From NCBI GenBank assembly GCA_035529695.1, contig DATKWD010000019.1, positions 39,511 through 103,510 of the forward strand: DNA of 64,000 bases, written 5' to 3'. The notes under the pieces are model-generated. The model did no database searches. It saw only the letters and a program-made list of their open reading frames with translations, and was not told the origin of the DNA. The position numbers and the translations under genes were made by a program. This document shows, in pieces, positions 35,337-43,734 of this stretch. The stretch comes from DATKWD01 sp035529695. Lineage in GTDB: Bacteria; Actinomycetota; Acidimicrobiia; Acidimicrobiales; Salinilacustritrichaceae. The first letter of the stretch is position 1; each line of letters opens with the position of its first letter.

Positions 35337-36212
35337 GTGAGCAGGAAGAACCAGGTGTCCGTCTCCGGCATCGTCGCAAGCCTGGTGGTCGGCGCGCTCG
35401 TGATCGCCGCAGGGAGTGACGGCAGTGCCGAGGTCGGCTCGGTGGCCGTGTTCGCGATCTGCGGAGTCGTGTCGTATGTCATCAACTGGGTCGTGTTCGT
35501 GCCGTCCAATCGGGCGCAGACCGAGCGCTACTTCGACCTCACCGGCAGCCTCACCTACCTCACGCTTGTCGGGCTGGCCGTCGTCTTCAGTGCCGACCTC
35601 GACGCGCGTGGGGTGATCGTCGCAGTCATGGTCGCCGTCTGGGCGGTGCGCCTCGGATCGTTCCTCTTCCGGCGGGTGCGGCGCGATGGTCGTGACGGGC
35701 GGTTCGATCGGATCAAGACCGATCCGTTGCGGTTCCTCATGAGCTGGACCCTCCAGGGCCTGTGGGTGCTGCTCACCGCCGCGTGCGCGCTCGCCGTCAT
35801 CACCAGCGCGGACCGCGAGCCGATCGAGTGGGTCGCAGTCGTCGGCATCGGAGTCTGGGTCGTCGGCTTCGTGATCGAGGTCGTCGCCGACCAGCAGAAG
35901 TCTGCCTTTCGGCGGGTGGACGCGAACAAGGGCCGATACATCAGCACGGGCCTGTGGGCCTGGTCGAGGCATCCCAACTACTTCGGCGAGATCATGCTGT
36001 GGACCGGGGTCGCGATCATGGCGGTGCCCGTGTTGTCGGGCTGGCGGTGGGCCATGCTGATCTCGCCGGTCTTCGTCGTGATCCTGCTGACCCGGATCAG
36101 CGGCGTGCCACTCCTCGAGGCCCGGGCCCAGAAACGATGGGGGGGTGACGACGACTATCAGGCCTACCGGGACGCAACGCCGTCGCTGATCCCGCGCCCG
36201 CCGAGACGCTGA
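35337..36212 (+). CDS. DUF1295-family membrane protein (steroid 5-alpha-reductase-like)
   Basis: A 291-residue integral membrane protein with about six or seven hydrophobic helices (GIVASLVVGALVIAAG, FAICGVVSYVINWVVF, GVIVAVMVAVWAVRLG, others). The C-terminal signature of the DUF1295/5-alpha-reductase/isoprenylcysteine-methyltransferase-like group is clear: GLWAWSRHPNYFGEIMLWTG, then GVPLLEARAQKRWG. These proteins are thought to reduce or methylate lipid substrates, but the substrate here is unknown. The start is GTG 35337. Confidence 0.83.
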   Translation: MSRKNQVSVSGIVASLVVGALVIAAGSDGSAEVGSVAVFAICGVVSYVINWVVFVPSNRAQTERYFDLTGSLTYLTLVGLAVVFSADLDARGVIVAVMVAVWAVRLGSFLFRRVRRDGRDGRFDRIKTDPLRFLMSWTLQGLWVLLTAACALAVITSADREPIEWVAVVGIGVWVVGFVIEVVADQQKSAFRRVDANKGRYISTGLWAWSRHPNYFGEIMLWTGVAIMAVPVLSGWRWAMLISPVFVVILLTRISGVPLLEARAQKRWGGDDDYQAYRDATPSLIPRPPRR

Positions 36213-36456
36213 TCGCGCCGGCGCCACGGTCGCCGGCCTCGATCCGACGATGGAACCGATCCACCGCTGCTCGACGGAACCGTGACCGCCCTGATCGGTG
36301 AATCCACGCGGACATTGGATGATCCAAGGGCCGACGATCACCGTCCCGCCCCGACGGCCACGCTCCTTCGACGGTAGGCGAGTGACGTTGCCTGCGTGCC
36401 ACTATCGGGGCGTTCGACCGCTCTTCGGCGGCGGCGCTCGAAAGGACCATGCGAAC

Positions 36457-37920
36457 GTGGGTGAACACCTGCTCCTCATCGACGGTGAACTGCGCGAGGC
36501 CACCGATGGCGCCACCTATGTCAACATCGGCCCGACGACGGGCGAATCGATCGGTGTTGCGCCCGATGGCCGCGCGGCCGACGTCGACGCCGCCCTGGTG
36601 GCCGCTCGACGGGCATTCGACGCCTCGACCTGGTCGACCGACGTGTCGCTCCGCGTGCGGTGCCTCCGCCAGCTCGGCGCGGCGCTGGCCGAGCATGCCG
36701 CCGAGCTCACCGACATCACCGTCGCCGAGGTCGGTGCGCCGCGGTCTGCTTGTGCGACGGTGCAGGTGCAGGCGCCCTTGGCCTATGTCGACTTCTACGC
36801 CGACTTGGCCGAGTCCTATGCGTGGTCGACCGACCTCGGGCTCGCCGACACGATGGGTGGCCCTGCGCACCGCTGGGTCGAACGCGAGGCGGCGGGCGTC
36901 GTCGCAGCCATCTCGCCGTGGAATGTGCCGAACCAGATCAATCTCGCAAAGGTGATCCCTTCGCTGGCCGCAGGCTGCACGGTGGTGCTCAAGCCCGCGC
37001 CAGAGACGCCATGGACCGGGCTCTTCCTCGGACGGCTGGTGCAGGAGCACACGGACATGCCGCCGGGCGTCTTCAACGTGGTCACGTCGGCCGACAAGGC
37101 GATCGGCGAACACCTGACCACCGACCCCCGGGTCGACCTCATCAGCTTCACCGGCTCGACGGCCACCGGTCGGCGAGTCATGGAAGCGGCCTCGGACCAT
37201 CTGACTCGGGTGTTCCTCGAGTTGGGCGGGAAGTCGGCGGCCGTCGTGCTCGACGATGTCGACGACTTCGCCTTGGCGGCGGCCACCGCGGCGTTCGGGA
37301 CTGCAACCGTCGCGGGGCAGGGTTGTGCGCTGGTCACCCGCCTGGTGCTGCCACGCAACCGCTACGACGAAGGCGTCGAGGCGATCACCGAGATGATGTC
37401 GGTTGTCGCGGTCGGCGATCCCGACGATCCCGGCACGATGATGGGTCCGCTCATCAGCCCGACCCAGTGGCAGCGTGTCGACGGCTACGTGCAGCGCGCC
37501 GTCACCGCCGGTGCGAGGCTGATGTGCGGTGGTGGGCGTCCCGCGGACCGGCCCGACGGCAACTTCTTCGACCTCACCCTCCTCGCAGATGTGACCAACG
37601 ACATGGAGATCGCGCAGGACGAGGTGTTCGGCCCGGTGTTGGTCGCCATCGCCCACGACGGCGACGACGACGCAGTCGCGATCGCCAACGGCTCGCCCTA
37701 CGGCTTGTCCGGCGCCGTGTTCTCGGGAGACGAGCAGCGGGCGATCGATGTGGCCCGCCGCATCCGCACCGGCACGATGTCGATCAACGGTGGGGTCTGG
37801 TACGGCGCCGACGTGCCCTTCGGGGGCTACAAGCAGAGCGGCATCGGACGCGAGATGGGGGTGGCCGGTTTCGAGGAGTACCTCGAGACCAAGTCGTTCG
37901 CCCGCCCCGCTTCCCGGTGA
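36457..37920 (+). CDS. aldehyde dehydrogenase family protein
   Basis: A 487-residue NAD(P)-dependent aldehyde dehydrogenase. The catalytic Glu255 is in LELGGKSA and the nucleophile Cys290 is in AGQGCALVTR. The oxyanion Asn region is ISPWNVPNQ, the NAD segment is FTGSTATGRR, and the C-terminal PFGGYKQSGIGRE motif is intact. It would oxidise an aldehyde to an acid (or acyl-CoA), possibly one produced by the oxygenase operon on the other strand, into which it converges. GTG 36457 has an AAAGGA ribosome-binding site upstream. The 244 bases before it hold no gene I can support. Confidence 0.92.
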   Translation: MGEHLLLIDGELREATDGATYVNIGPTTGESIGVAPDGRAADVDAALVAARRAFDASTWSTDVSLRVRCLRQLGAALAEHAAELTDITVAEVGAPRSACATVQVQAPLAYVDFYADLAESYAWSTDLGLADTMGGPAHRWVEREAAGVVAAISPWNVPNQINLAKVIPSLAAGCTVVLKPAPETPWTGLFLGRLVQEHTDMPPGVFNVVTSADKAIGEHLTTDPRVDLISFTGSTATGRRVMEAASDHLTRVFLELGGKSAAVVLDDVDDFALAAATAAFGTATVAGQGCALVTRLVLPRNRYDEGVEAITEMMSVVAVGDPDDPGTMMGPLISPTQWQRVDGYVQRAVTAGARLMCGGGRPADRPDGNFFDLTLLADVTNDMEIAQDEVFGPVLVAIAHDGDDDAVAIANGSPYGLSGAVFSGDEQRAIDVARRIRTGTMSINGGVWYGADVPFGGYKQSGIGREMGVAGFEEYLETKSFARPASR

Positions 37921-37929
37921 CGCAGGGCC

Positions 37930-39213
37930 TCAGCGGCCGCGCGTCTCGAAGTACTGCTTCCAGTTCTCGGCTGCCTTGGCGAGCTCGGGACGCTCGTCGA
38001 GTGCCGGCTGGATCTTCTTCCAGGCAGCCTCCTTCTTGTAGGGGATGTACTCCCTCGGGAAGTAGCCCTCGTGGGGGCGATAGTCCTTGAGCACCCGGCG
38101 AGCCACGGTCGCCTTGTGGACCTCGTCTGCGCCATCGGCCAGCCCCATCGTCGGAGCGCCGGCATACATGTCCTGGAGCGGCGTGAGGTCGGTGGTGCCG
38201 AGCGAGCCGTGGATGTGCAACGCGTCGAAGGAGATCTCGCGCAGCACCCGCGCCATCGTGAACTTCACCGCCGCGATGTCGGTGCGGGCCTCCTGAGTCG
38301 ATGTCTGGTCGATCTTCCAGGCCACCTCGAGGACGAAGAGCCGGAGCATGCGGAGCTTGGCGTAGCTCTCGGCGATCTTCTCCTGGACCATCTGGTGTTC
38401 GCCGATGATCTTGCCGTGCGACTCGCGTGACAGCGCACGCTCGCACATCATGTCGAAGGCCAGTGTGCACTGGGCGATCGTGCGCATGGCGTGGTGGATC
38501 CGACCCCCGCCGAGGCGCCGCTGCGCCAGCACCTTGGCCCCGTCCTCCGGGCCGAGGAGGTGATCGAGTGGCACGCGCACGTCGGTGTAGATGATGTGGT
38601 TGTGGTTGCGGGGCTCGGGCATGATCTCGACGCCCGGGTTGTCGCGTGGCACCACGTACATGCCGTTGGTGCACATGACGAAGAGGATGTCGGCGACCCG
38701 ACCGGCGCTGGTGAACCACTTCTCGCCGTTGATCACCCACTCCTCGCCGTCGCGGACAGCGGTGGTCCGGAACAGGTTCGGGTCCGAGCCACCCTGGGGT
38801 TCGGTCATCGAATAGGCCGAGAACATCTCCTGGTTCAGGAGCGGCTCGAGCCACCGCTTCTTCTGCTCTTCGGTCCCGTAGGCCGCGAGCATCTCCATGT
38901 TCCCCGTGTCGGGTGCCGCCGCTCCGAACAGCTGCGGCGCCGCCGGGTATCGGCCGAGAATCTCGTTGACCAGGCCGAGCTTGAGCTGACCGAATCCCGG
39001 ACCGCCGAGTTCCTCGTCGAGGAACAACGCCCACAGGCCCTGGTCCTTCACCTCCTGCTGCAACTCGCGCACGTAGGCCTTCACCGCCGGGTCGGGCAGT
39101 CGAACGGCGTGGGGGAAGACGTGGTGGAGCGGGTCGACCTTCTCCTCGCAGAACTGTTGGATCCAGTCGAGCTTCTCCTGGAACTCGGGTTCGGTCTGAA
39201 AGTCCCAGGCCAT
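37930..39213 (-). CDS. acyl-CoA dehydrogenase (ACAD10/11-like)
   Basis: A 427-residue flavoprotein with the acyl-CoA dehydrogenase three-domain pattern: a helical N-terminal domain, FAD/substrate segments (YSMTEPQGGSDP, WVINGEKWFTSAG), and a helical C-terminal domain with HIHGSLGTTDLTPL and GLADGADEVHKATVARRVLKDY. The EVHK segment and length fit the ACAD10/11-like group. It introduces a 2,3-double bond into an acyl-CoA and passes electrons to ETF. It is the last gene of the minus-strand catabolic operon, 75 bases after the acetoacetate decarboxylase-like gene. Its stop is 9 bases from that of the convergent aldehyde dehydrogenase. Confidence 0.9.
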   Translation of the reverse strand: MAWDFQTEPEFQEKLDWIQQFCEEKVDPLHHVFPHAVRLPDPAVKAYVRELQQEVKDQGLWALFLDEELGGPGFGQLKLGLVNEILGRYPAAPQLFGAAAPDTGNMEMLAAYGTEEQKKRWLEPLLNQEMFSAYSMTEPQGGSDPNLFRTTAVRDGEEWVINGEKWFTSAGRVADILFVMCTNGMYVVPRDNPGVEIMPEPRNHNHIIYTDVRVPLDHLLGPEDGAKVLAQRRLGGGRIHHAMRTIAQCTLAFDMMCERALSRESHGKIIGEHQMVQEKIAESYAKLRMLRLFVLEVAWKIDQTSTQEARTDIAAVKFTMARVLREISFDALHIHGSLGTTDLTPLQDMYAGAPTMGLADGADEVHKATVARRVLKDYRPHEGYFPREYIPYKKEAAWKKIQPALDERPELAKAAENWKQYFETRGR

Positions 39214-39288
39214 GAAGGGTGTCTCCTCGATTCGTGCGGACGATGATGCCCCCGCACTATCGCATGAAAACCGCCGTGGACATCGACC

Positions 39289-40005
39289 TCAGCGGCGAGG
39301 CCGGGCCAGACCCCACGAGCTGCTCGAATGGCTGACTGCGGTCGTGAGGGCCGGTTCGAGCTGGGCAACGTCGAGATCTCTGAGCGCTTGGGCAGCAGGG
39401 TGACCCGACGTTCCGATCTCGAGTTCAGCAGGAGCACCCATGACCATGCCGGAGTTGCGCATGTCGGTCTGCGTGCACTGCGGACCCTCGGGGCCGACGG
39501 TGTAGGAGGACACCGGAAGGTCAGCTCCGCCGATGTCCTGGCCGCCGGCACCGAGTCGAAGCCGCAGCACGAGTTCGTCGTCCTCGAACCACTCGACCTG
39601 GGCTTCCTCGCCGTAGATCGTGTAGCGAAGGTCGGTCACCCACTTGGGGAATCCCCAGACCTGTCGGCCCACCGCGCAGCTGAACTGGCCGGTCACCGGC
39701 AGCCACTTGATGAAGGTCGGATTCACTTCCGGGCCCAGCGACTCGACGTCGAAGACGACACCGACTTCGTTGTAGCGCCCGAAGACCGATTGCAGGTACG
39801 AAACGCCCACGACCGACAGACCGGCCAGGCCGTCGTCGCCGACGCGGATGGCGAATCCCGAGTCGTCGATGATCTCTTGACTGATCCGTGGGTCGACCCG
39901 ATACGACGCGACGATGGACGTCGCGGCCTGCACTTCCAGCGGGACGGCGAGCTCGACGCCCTCCACCGTGACGGTTTCGATGGCAGGCTCAGCGATCGGC
40001 GACAT
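39289..40005 (-). CDS. acetoacetate decarboxylase-like family protein
   Basis: A 238-residue protein. The ADC-superfamily pattern is visible: YNEVGVVFDVESLGPEVNPTFIKWLPV, then AVGRQVWGFPKWVTDLRY. The GR..WGFPK segment is characteristic of the fold. A Schiff-base Lys equivalent may be the K in WGFPK, but I cannot confirm it. Members decarboxylate, hydrate or cleave beta-keto or related substrates; the real reaction is unknown. It lies 35 bases after the FAD monooxygenase gene, within the presumed operon. Confidence 0.7.
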   Translation of the reverse strand: MSPIAEPAIETVTVEGVELAVPLEVQAATSIVASYRVDPRISQEIIDDSGFAIRVGDDGLAGLSVVGVSYLQSVFGRYNEVGVVFDVESLGPEVNPTFIKWLPVTGQFSCAVGRQVWGFPKWVTDLRYTIYGEEAQVEWFEDDELVLRLRLGAGGQDIGGADLPVSSYTVGPEGPQCTQTDMRNSGMVMGAPAELEIGTSGHPAAQALRDLDVAQLEPALTTAVSHSSSSWGLARPRR

Positions 40006-40040
40006 CTGTGCGACCGTACCCGAAGGACTGAGCCGTCGAT

Positions 40041-41645
40041 CTAGGTGAGCCAGGGCTCGAGCGTCTCGAAGACCTCACCGATGGATCCTCTGTACGCGAT
40101 GTGCTGGTCGGGGCGCACGATCAGGCAGGTCTCGGCGTCGAGCCCGAGGCTCTCGTCCCACACGTCAGCAGGGCACGACTCGATCGACAACGGCACCCGA
40201 GTGTCGCCCGCATCCAGCTCGGTGCCGGCTCGTCGCAAGATCGTCGGGTGCCGCGGATCGACGAGGTCGAGGGTCGAGACACCGTCGCTGATCCAGGCGT
40301 GCGGGAGTCGGCCGCCGGGACGGGTCGATGGCTCGTAGTCACGAGCGGGCTCGTCGAGGACCACGGGTTCACTGCCGTCGGGAACCACGAGCGGGCCGTC
40401 GTACACGTGACCGAGTTGCAGGCCGAGCAGATCGAAGTGGATGGCCTGATTGGCGATGGCAGCTTCGACCGCGGCTCGTCGATCGGGATCGGCGAGCGTT
40501 GCCGCGACTTCCTCGGTCGACGGGGTCACGTCGTCAGCGAAGCCGAGGGCCATCGGGATCTCGACCATCTTGAAGGCGTTCTCCATCGACTTGTCGCAGT
40601 TGAACTGTGCGACGGGCTTGCGCTCGGCCTCGTAGGTGTCGAGCATCCGACTGGCCAGCCACCCGGCTTCGACACCGGCGAGCTTCCACACGAGGTTGTG
40701 GACATCGGCGACGCCGCTGTTGAGCCCCAATCCGCCGGTCGGCGGAAACCGATGCGCAGCGTCGCCGACCAGGAACGTGCGGCCGTGGCGGTAGCGCTCG
40801 GCGATCTGGGCGCTCATGTGCCACGTCGACATGCCGAGAACGTCGAAGTCGACCTCGGGATCGACGATCGCTGCTTTCACGAGGGCGGCGCCGTATTCGT
40901 CGTCGAGTGACTCGACCGGTTGGGTCTCGGGGTCCCACGAGTGCATGTAGACCCACTCGCGATCCGCCCCGTGGGACACGAACGTGCCACCGCTCGCGGG
41001 GTCGAGCACCCAGTGGAGGACCCCGATGTCGTCGCCGATGAGCGACCGGAAGTCGGCGCCGAGGTGCACCATCACGAACGACTCGATCGTGCGTGGCCCG
41101 ACGAGTTCGATGCCCGTCCACTTGCGTACCGAACTGGCGGCGCCGTCGGCGCCGAGGAGATACGCGGCACGCAGTCGAAGGGGCCCGTCGGGGCCGTCGA
41201 CATCGATGTCGACGCCGTCCGTGGTCTCGACGGCGTCCGCGAACGAGTGGCGATAGCGAACGTCGAGGTCAGGCGCGAGCAACAGCGGTTCGAGTCGATG
41301 CTGGCTGAGGTTGCGTAGGGGCGTCGGCGTCACTGCCAGCATCTCGTCGCCTTGGCGTTCGTAGGGGAGAGATGCGATGAGCTCGCCACCGAGCTTGGTC
41401 ACCCAGCGAACCATGCCGGCCTCGTCGGGTGGGAGCGCGGCGTCGAGGACAGGGCCCATGTCGACTCCTGCTTGGCGCCAGATCTCGAAGCTACGGGCGT
41501 TCACCGCGTGGGCTGCGGGCGAACGCTGAGGGCCCTCGCGCTGCTCGAGCACGATGGCTGACAGGCCCAGCCGTTTGCACAGGCGCGCAGCGGTGAGACC
41601 GGTCGGCCCAGCGCCGACGATGACGACGTCGACGGACCCATTCAT
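40041..41645 (-). CDS. FAD-dependent aromatic monooxygenase-like protein (PHBH fold)
   Basis: A 534-residue flavoprotein. It has the N-terminal GxGxxG loop (VVIVGAGPTGLTAARLCKRLG), the DG motif (LLGADGAASSVRKW), and the GD motif (FLVGDAAHRFPPTGGLGLNSGV). This is the architecture of phenol and 3-(3-hydroxyphenyl)propionate hydroxylases, including a C-terminal thioredoxin-like region (about residues 400-534) without a CxxC. It would insert one oxygen into an aromatic or similar ring using NAD(P)H. Its ATG at 41645 overlaps the SDR stop by one base (TGATG), so it is translationally coupled. Its exact substrate is unknown. Confidence 0.88.
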   Translation of the reverse strand: MNGSVDVVIVGAGPTGLTAARLCKRLGLSAIVLEQREGPQRSPAAHAVNARSFEIWRQAGVDMGPVLDAALPPDEAGMVRWVTKLGGELIASLPYERQGDEMLAVTPTPLRNLSQHRLEPLLLAPDLDVRYRHSFADAVETTDGVDIDVDGPDGPLRLRAAYLLGADGAASSVRKWTGIELVGPRTIESFVMVHLGADFRSLIGDDIGVLHWVLDPASGGTFVSHGADREWVYMHSWDPETQPVESLDDEYGAALVKAAIVDPEVDFDVLGMSTWHMSAQIAERYRHGRTFLVGDAAHRFPPTGGLGLNSGVADVHNLVWKLAGVEAGWLASRMLDTYEAERKPVAQFNCDKSMENAFKMVEIPMALGFADDVTPSTEEVAATLADPDRRAAVEAAIANQAIHFDLLGLQLGHVYDGPLVVPDGSEPVVLDEPARDYEPSTRPGGRLPHAWISDGVSTLDLVDPRHPTILRRAGTELDAGDTRVPLSIESCPADVWDESLGLDAETCLIVRPDQHIAYRGSIGEVFETLEPWLT

Positions 41646-42424
41646 CAGAAGATCCCCACATAGCTGCCGCCGTCGAGCTGGAGGTTCTGTCCGGAGATGA
41701 ACCCCGCCTGAGCGCTGCACAAGAACGCGCACGCGTCCCCGACCTCGGAAGGGCGGCCCAGGCGGCCGGCGGCGATCGTCGATGCCATGTGCTCGTATGC
41801 GGCCTCGATGGTGATGCCGCCCAGCTCGGCGTGGAGCTCGGCCATCTGGCGCTGCCGGCCCGTGTCGATGCGCTCGGGCAGGAGGTTGTTGATGGTGACG
41901 TTCGAGGAAGCGACGTCGCGCGAGAGGCCCTTCACGACCGAGGTGAGCCCGGTTCGGGCACCCGAGGAGAGTCCCATCGCCGACACCGGCGTCTTGACCA
42001 TGGCCGAGGTGATGTTCACGATCCGGCCGAACCCGCGGCCGACCATGCCGTCGAGCACGAGGCGGATCATCGACAGCGGGGTCACCATGTTGGCGTCGAG
42101 CGCAGCGACCCAAGCGTCTCGGTCCCAGTCGGCGAAGCGGCCGGGCGGCGGACCGCTGTTGTTGGTGACGAGGATGTCGGGGGCCGGGCAGGCTGCGAGC
42201 AGCGCGTCCCTCGTTGCCGGATCGCCGATGTCGCCCTCGACCACCTGGACCTCCACGCCGTGGTCGACCGCAATCTCGTGCTGCGCAGCGTCGAGGGCGT
42301 CGGCGTCGCGGCCGTTGATGGTGGGGCGGGCTCCCTCTCGGGCCAGGGCGTGGGCGCAGGCGAGGCCGAGGCCGCGGCTGGACGCGCACACGATCGCCGT
42401 TCTTCCTTCGAGTCCGAGATCCAT
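41645..42424 (-). CDS. SDR-family protein lacking the catalytic Tyr-Lys pair
   Basis: A 259-residue SDR with the nucleotide loop CASSRGLGLACA, a TNNSGPPPG segment in place of NNAG, and a cofactor-stabilising C-terminal region (SGQNLQLDGGSY). The position of the catalytic YxxxK reads MGLSSGARTGL, with neither the Tyr nor the Lys. This is typical of a non-classical FabG-like subgroup whose activity is unclear. It sits between the VOC and FAD monooxygenase genes. It may act as a dehydrogenase by another residue set, or be non-catalytic. Confidence 0.82.
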   Translation of the reverse strand: MDLGLEGRTAIVCASSRGLGLACAHALAREGARPTINGRDADALDAAQHEIAVDHGVEVQVVEGDIGDPATRDALLAACPAPDILVTNNSGPPPGRFADWDRDAWVAALDANMVTPLSMIRLVLDGMVGRGFGRIVNITSAMVKTPVSAMGLSSGARTGLTSVVKGLSRDVASSNVTINNLLPERIDTGRQRQMAELHAELGGITIEAAYEHMASTIAAGRLGRPSEVGDACAFLCSAQAGFISGQNLQLDGGSYVGIF

Positions 42425-42457
42425 GCGGGGTGCTCCGGGGTGGTCGTCGTTGGTGCT

Positions 42458-43027
42458 TCAGGCGGTCGGCGGGTTCGCGAGCCGGGTGGCGAAGTCGGCC
42501 TTCCATCGGTCGAACGGCTGGAACTCGGGCAGCGACTCGATCTCGGCCCGGGTCGACGCCTCGATCTCCTCGTCGGTGATGGTGAGGTCGACACCGGTGG
42601 CGTAGGGCTGGGCGACGTGGAACGGTGAGTCGACGAAGCACTCGAGACCGTTGCCCTCGGGATCGTTGAAGTAGAGCGACCAGGCGTTCCCGTGCGAGAT
42701 CGGGATGATGTCCTCGAGTCCGGCTTCGGCGAGCCGCTCACCGATCAGCCGGAGGTCGTCGAGTGTGCCTGTTCGGAACGCCAGATGGTCGGCGAGCACG
42801 AACTGGTGTTCCGGGGTCGGCATCCCGCTGACCAACACGATCTGGTGGTGGGCGTCGGGGTCCTGGCAGAGGAAGGCCAGTTCGGTGATGCCGTCGCCGG
42901 CCGGACCCCGGTTCGTCACGTGGAAGCCGAGGACGTCGCGGTAGAAGTCGACCATCAGGTCGAGGTCGCGAACGGCCACGGTGGCATGACCGAGGGAGAG
43001 GCGGGGCGGGGCGGTGTCGGAACTCAT
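42458..43027 (-). CDS. VOC-family protein, extradiol dioxygenase/glyoxalase-like
   Basis: A 189-residue protein with a single VOC module (LGHATVAVRDLDLMVDFYRDVLGFHV, DHLAFRTGTLDDLRLIGERLAEAGL, LYFNDPEGNGLECFVDSPF). Candidate metal ligands are His14 (GHATV), the His in ADHLAFR and the Glu in LECFV. Together these resemble the glyoxalase/2,3-catechol dioxygenase metal triad. It is the first gene of a five-gene minus-strand run (VOC, SDR, FAD monooxygenase, ADC-like, acyl-CoA dehydrogenase) and shares an operator with the divergent TetR gene. A perfect TTGACA -35 and a GATAGT -10 lie just upstream. The frame is open further upstream, but no residues there look coding. Confidence 0.85.
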   Translation of the reverse strand: MSSDTAPPRLSLGHATVAVRDLDLMVDFYRDVLGFHVTNRGPAGDGITELAFLCQDPDAHHQIVLVSGMPTPEHQFVLADHLAFRTGTLDDLRLIGERLAEAGLEDIIPISHGNAWSLYFNDPEGNGLECFVDSPFHVAQPYATGVDLTITDEEIEASTRAEIESLPEFQPFDRWKADFATRLANPPTA

Positions 43028-43034
43028 ACCTGCG

Positions 43035-43064
43035 ACTATCTCCAATATTGAGGCCATTGTCAAT
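43035..43064 (-). promoter_or_regulatory. promoter of the catabolic operon (leaderless)
   Basis: On the minus strand, TTGACA (43064-43059) is a perfect -35 element and GATAGT (43040-43035) is a -10 element, with an 18-base spacer. The ATG at 43027 begins 7 bases after the -10 element, so the transcript is probably leaderless. The promoter lies over the TetR operator. Confidence 0.6.
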
Positions 43065-43069
43065 ATTGG
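43042..43069. promoter_or_regulatory. perfect 10-bp inverted repeat, probable TetR operator
   Basis: CCAATATTGA (43042-43051) and TCAATATTGG (43060-43069) are exact reverse complements separated by GGCCATTG. The site is AT-rich against a GC-rich background, lies between the divergent VOC operon and the tetR gene, and covers the -35 elements of both. It is almost certainly the autoregulatory operator. Confidence 0.75.
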
Positions 43070-43083
43070 GAGTGATGTATAGT
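43057..43083 (+). promoter_or_regulatory. promoter of the tetR gene
   Basis: TTGTCA (43057-43062) and TATAGT (43078-43083) form a plus-strand promoter with a 15-base spacer. The GTG start at 43091 is 7 bases after the -10 element, so this transcript is also probably leaderless. It overlaps the palindrome. Confidence 0.5.
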
Positions 43084-43090
43084 TCGGTGA

Positions 43091-43717
43091 GTGCCGCCTC
43101 CGACGACCCGAACCGAACGGACCCGGGGATACAAGAAGAAGGAGCGAACCCGCAAGCTTCTCATCGGCGCAGCCGTCGAGGTCATGGCCGAGCAGGGAGA
43201 GGCGTTCAGCATCAGCGACGTCGTCGCCCGGGCCGGTGTCTCCAACGGCACCTTCTACAACTACTTCACCGATCGGGATGCGTTGATGGGCGCGGTCGTG
43301 CCCGAGATGGTCTCGTCGTTCGCTGCCGACAGCGACCGGGCCGTGATCGCCGAGGACCCTGCGCTCCGGTTTGCCACCATCAGCGCAATGGCCCTCAGGG
43401 GTGCCACGGCCTCGCCTGAGGCAGTGCACGCGCTCTTGCGTTTCGATGCCATCCAGCGGGTGATCATGGTGGATGGGCCGCTGAGCCACCTCCGTTCCGA
43501 CATCGCCGCGGGGGTCGATGCCCGACGCTTCTCGGTGGTCGACGAAGACGCGGCCATCGACGTGGTCGTCGGTGCTCTGCTCACTGCGATGCGCCGCATC
43601 ATCGACGAGGGGCCGAGCCTCGCCCATGAACGGGGCGTCCTCGAGCATCTGCTCCGGTCTCTCGGTCTCTCCAGCCCCGAAGCCACAACGATCGCCGAGC
43701 AAGCGCTGGCGTCCTGA
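43091..43717 (+). CDS. TetR-family transcriptional regulator
   Basis: A 208-residue regulator. The basic N-terminal arm is followed by a TetR helix-turn-helix (RKLLIGAAVEVMAEQG, then FSISDVVARAGVSNGTFYNYF, where the recognition helix ends). The C-terminal ligand domain is unassigned. It starts at GTG 43091. It is divergent from the catabolic operon and separated from it only by a perfect inverted repeat with overlapping promoters. Repression of that operon and of itself, relieved by a pathway ligand, is the natural reading. The ligand is unknown. Confidence 0.9.
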   Translation: MPPPTTRTERTRGYKKKERTRKLLIGAAVEVMAEQGEAFSISDVVARAGVSNGTFYNYFTDRDALMGAVVPEMVSSFAADSDRAVIAEDPALRFATISAMALRGATASPEAVHALLRFDAIQRVIMVDGPLSHLRSDIAAGVDARRFSVVDEDAAIDVVVGALLTAMRRIIDEGPSLAHERGVLEHLLRSLGLSSPEATTIAEQALAS

Positions 43718-43734
43718 ACCGAAGCGTCAGGCGG

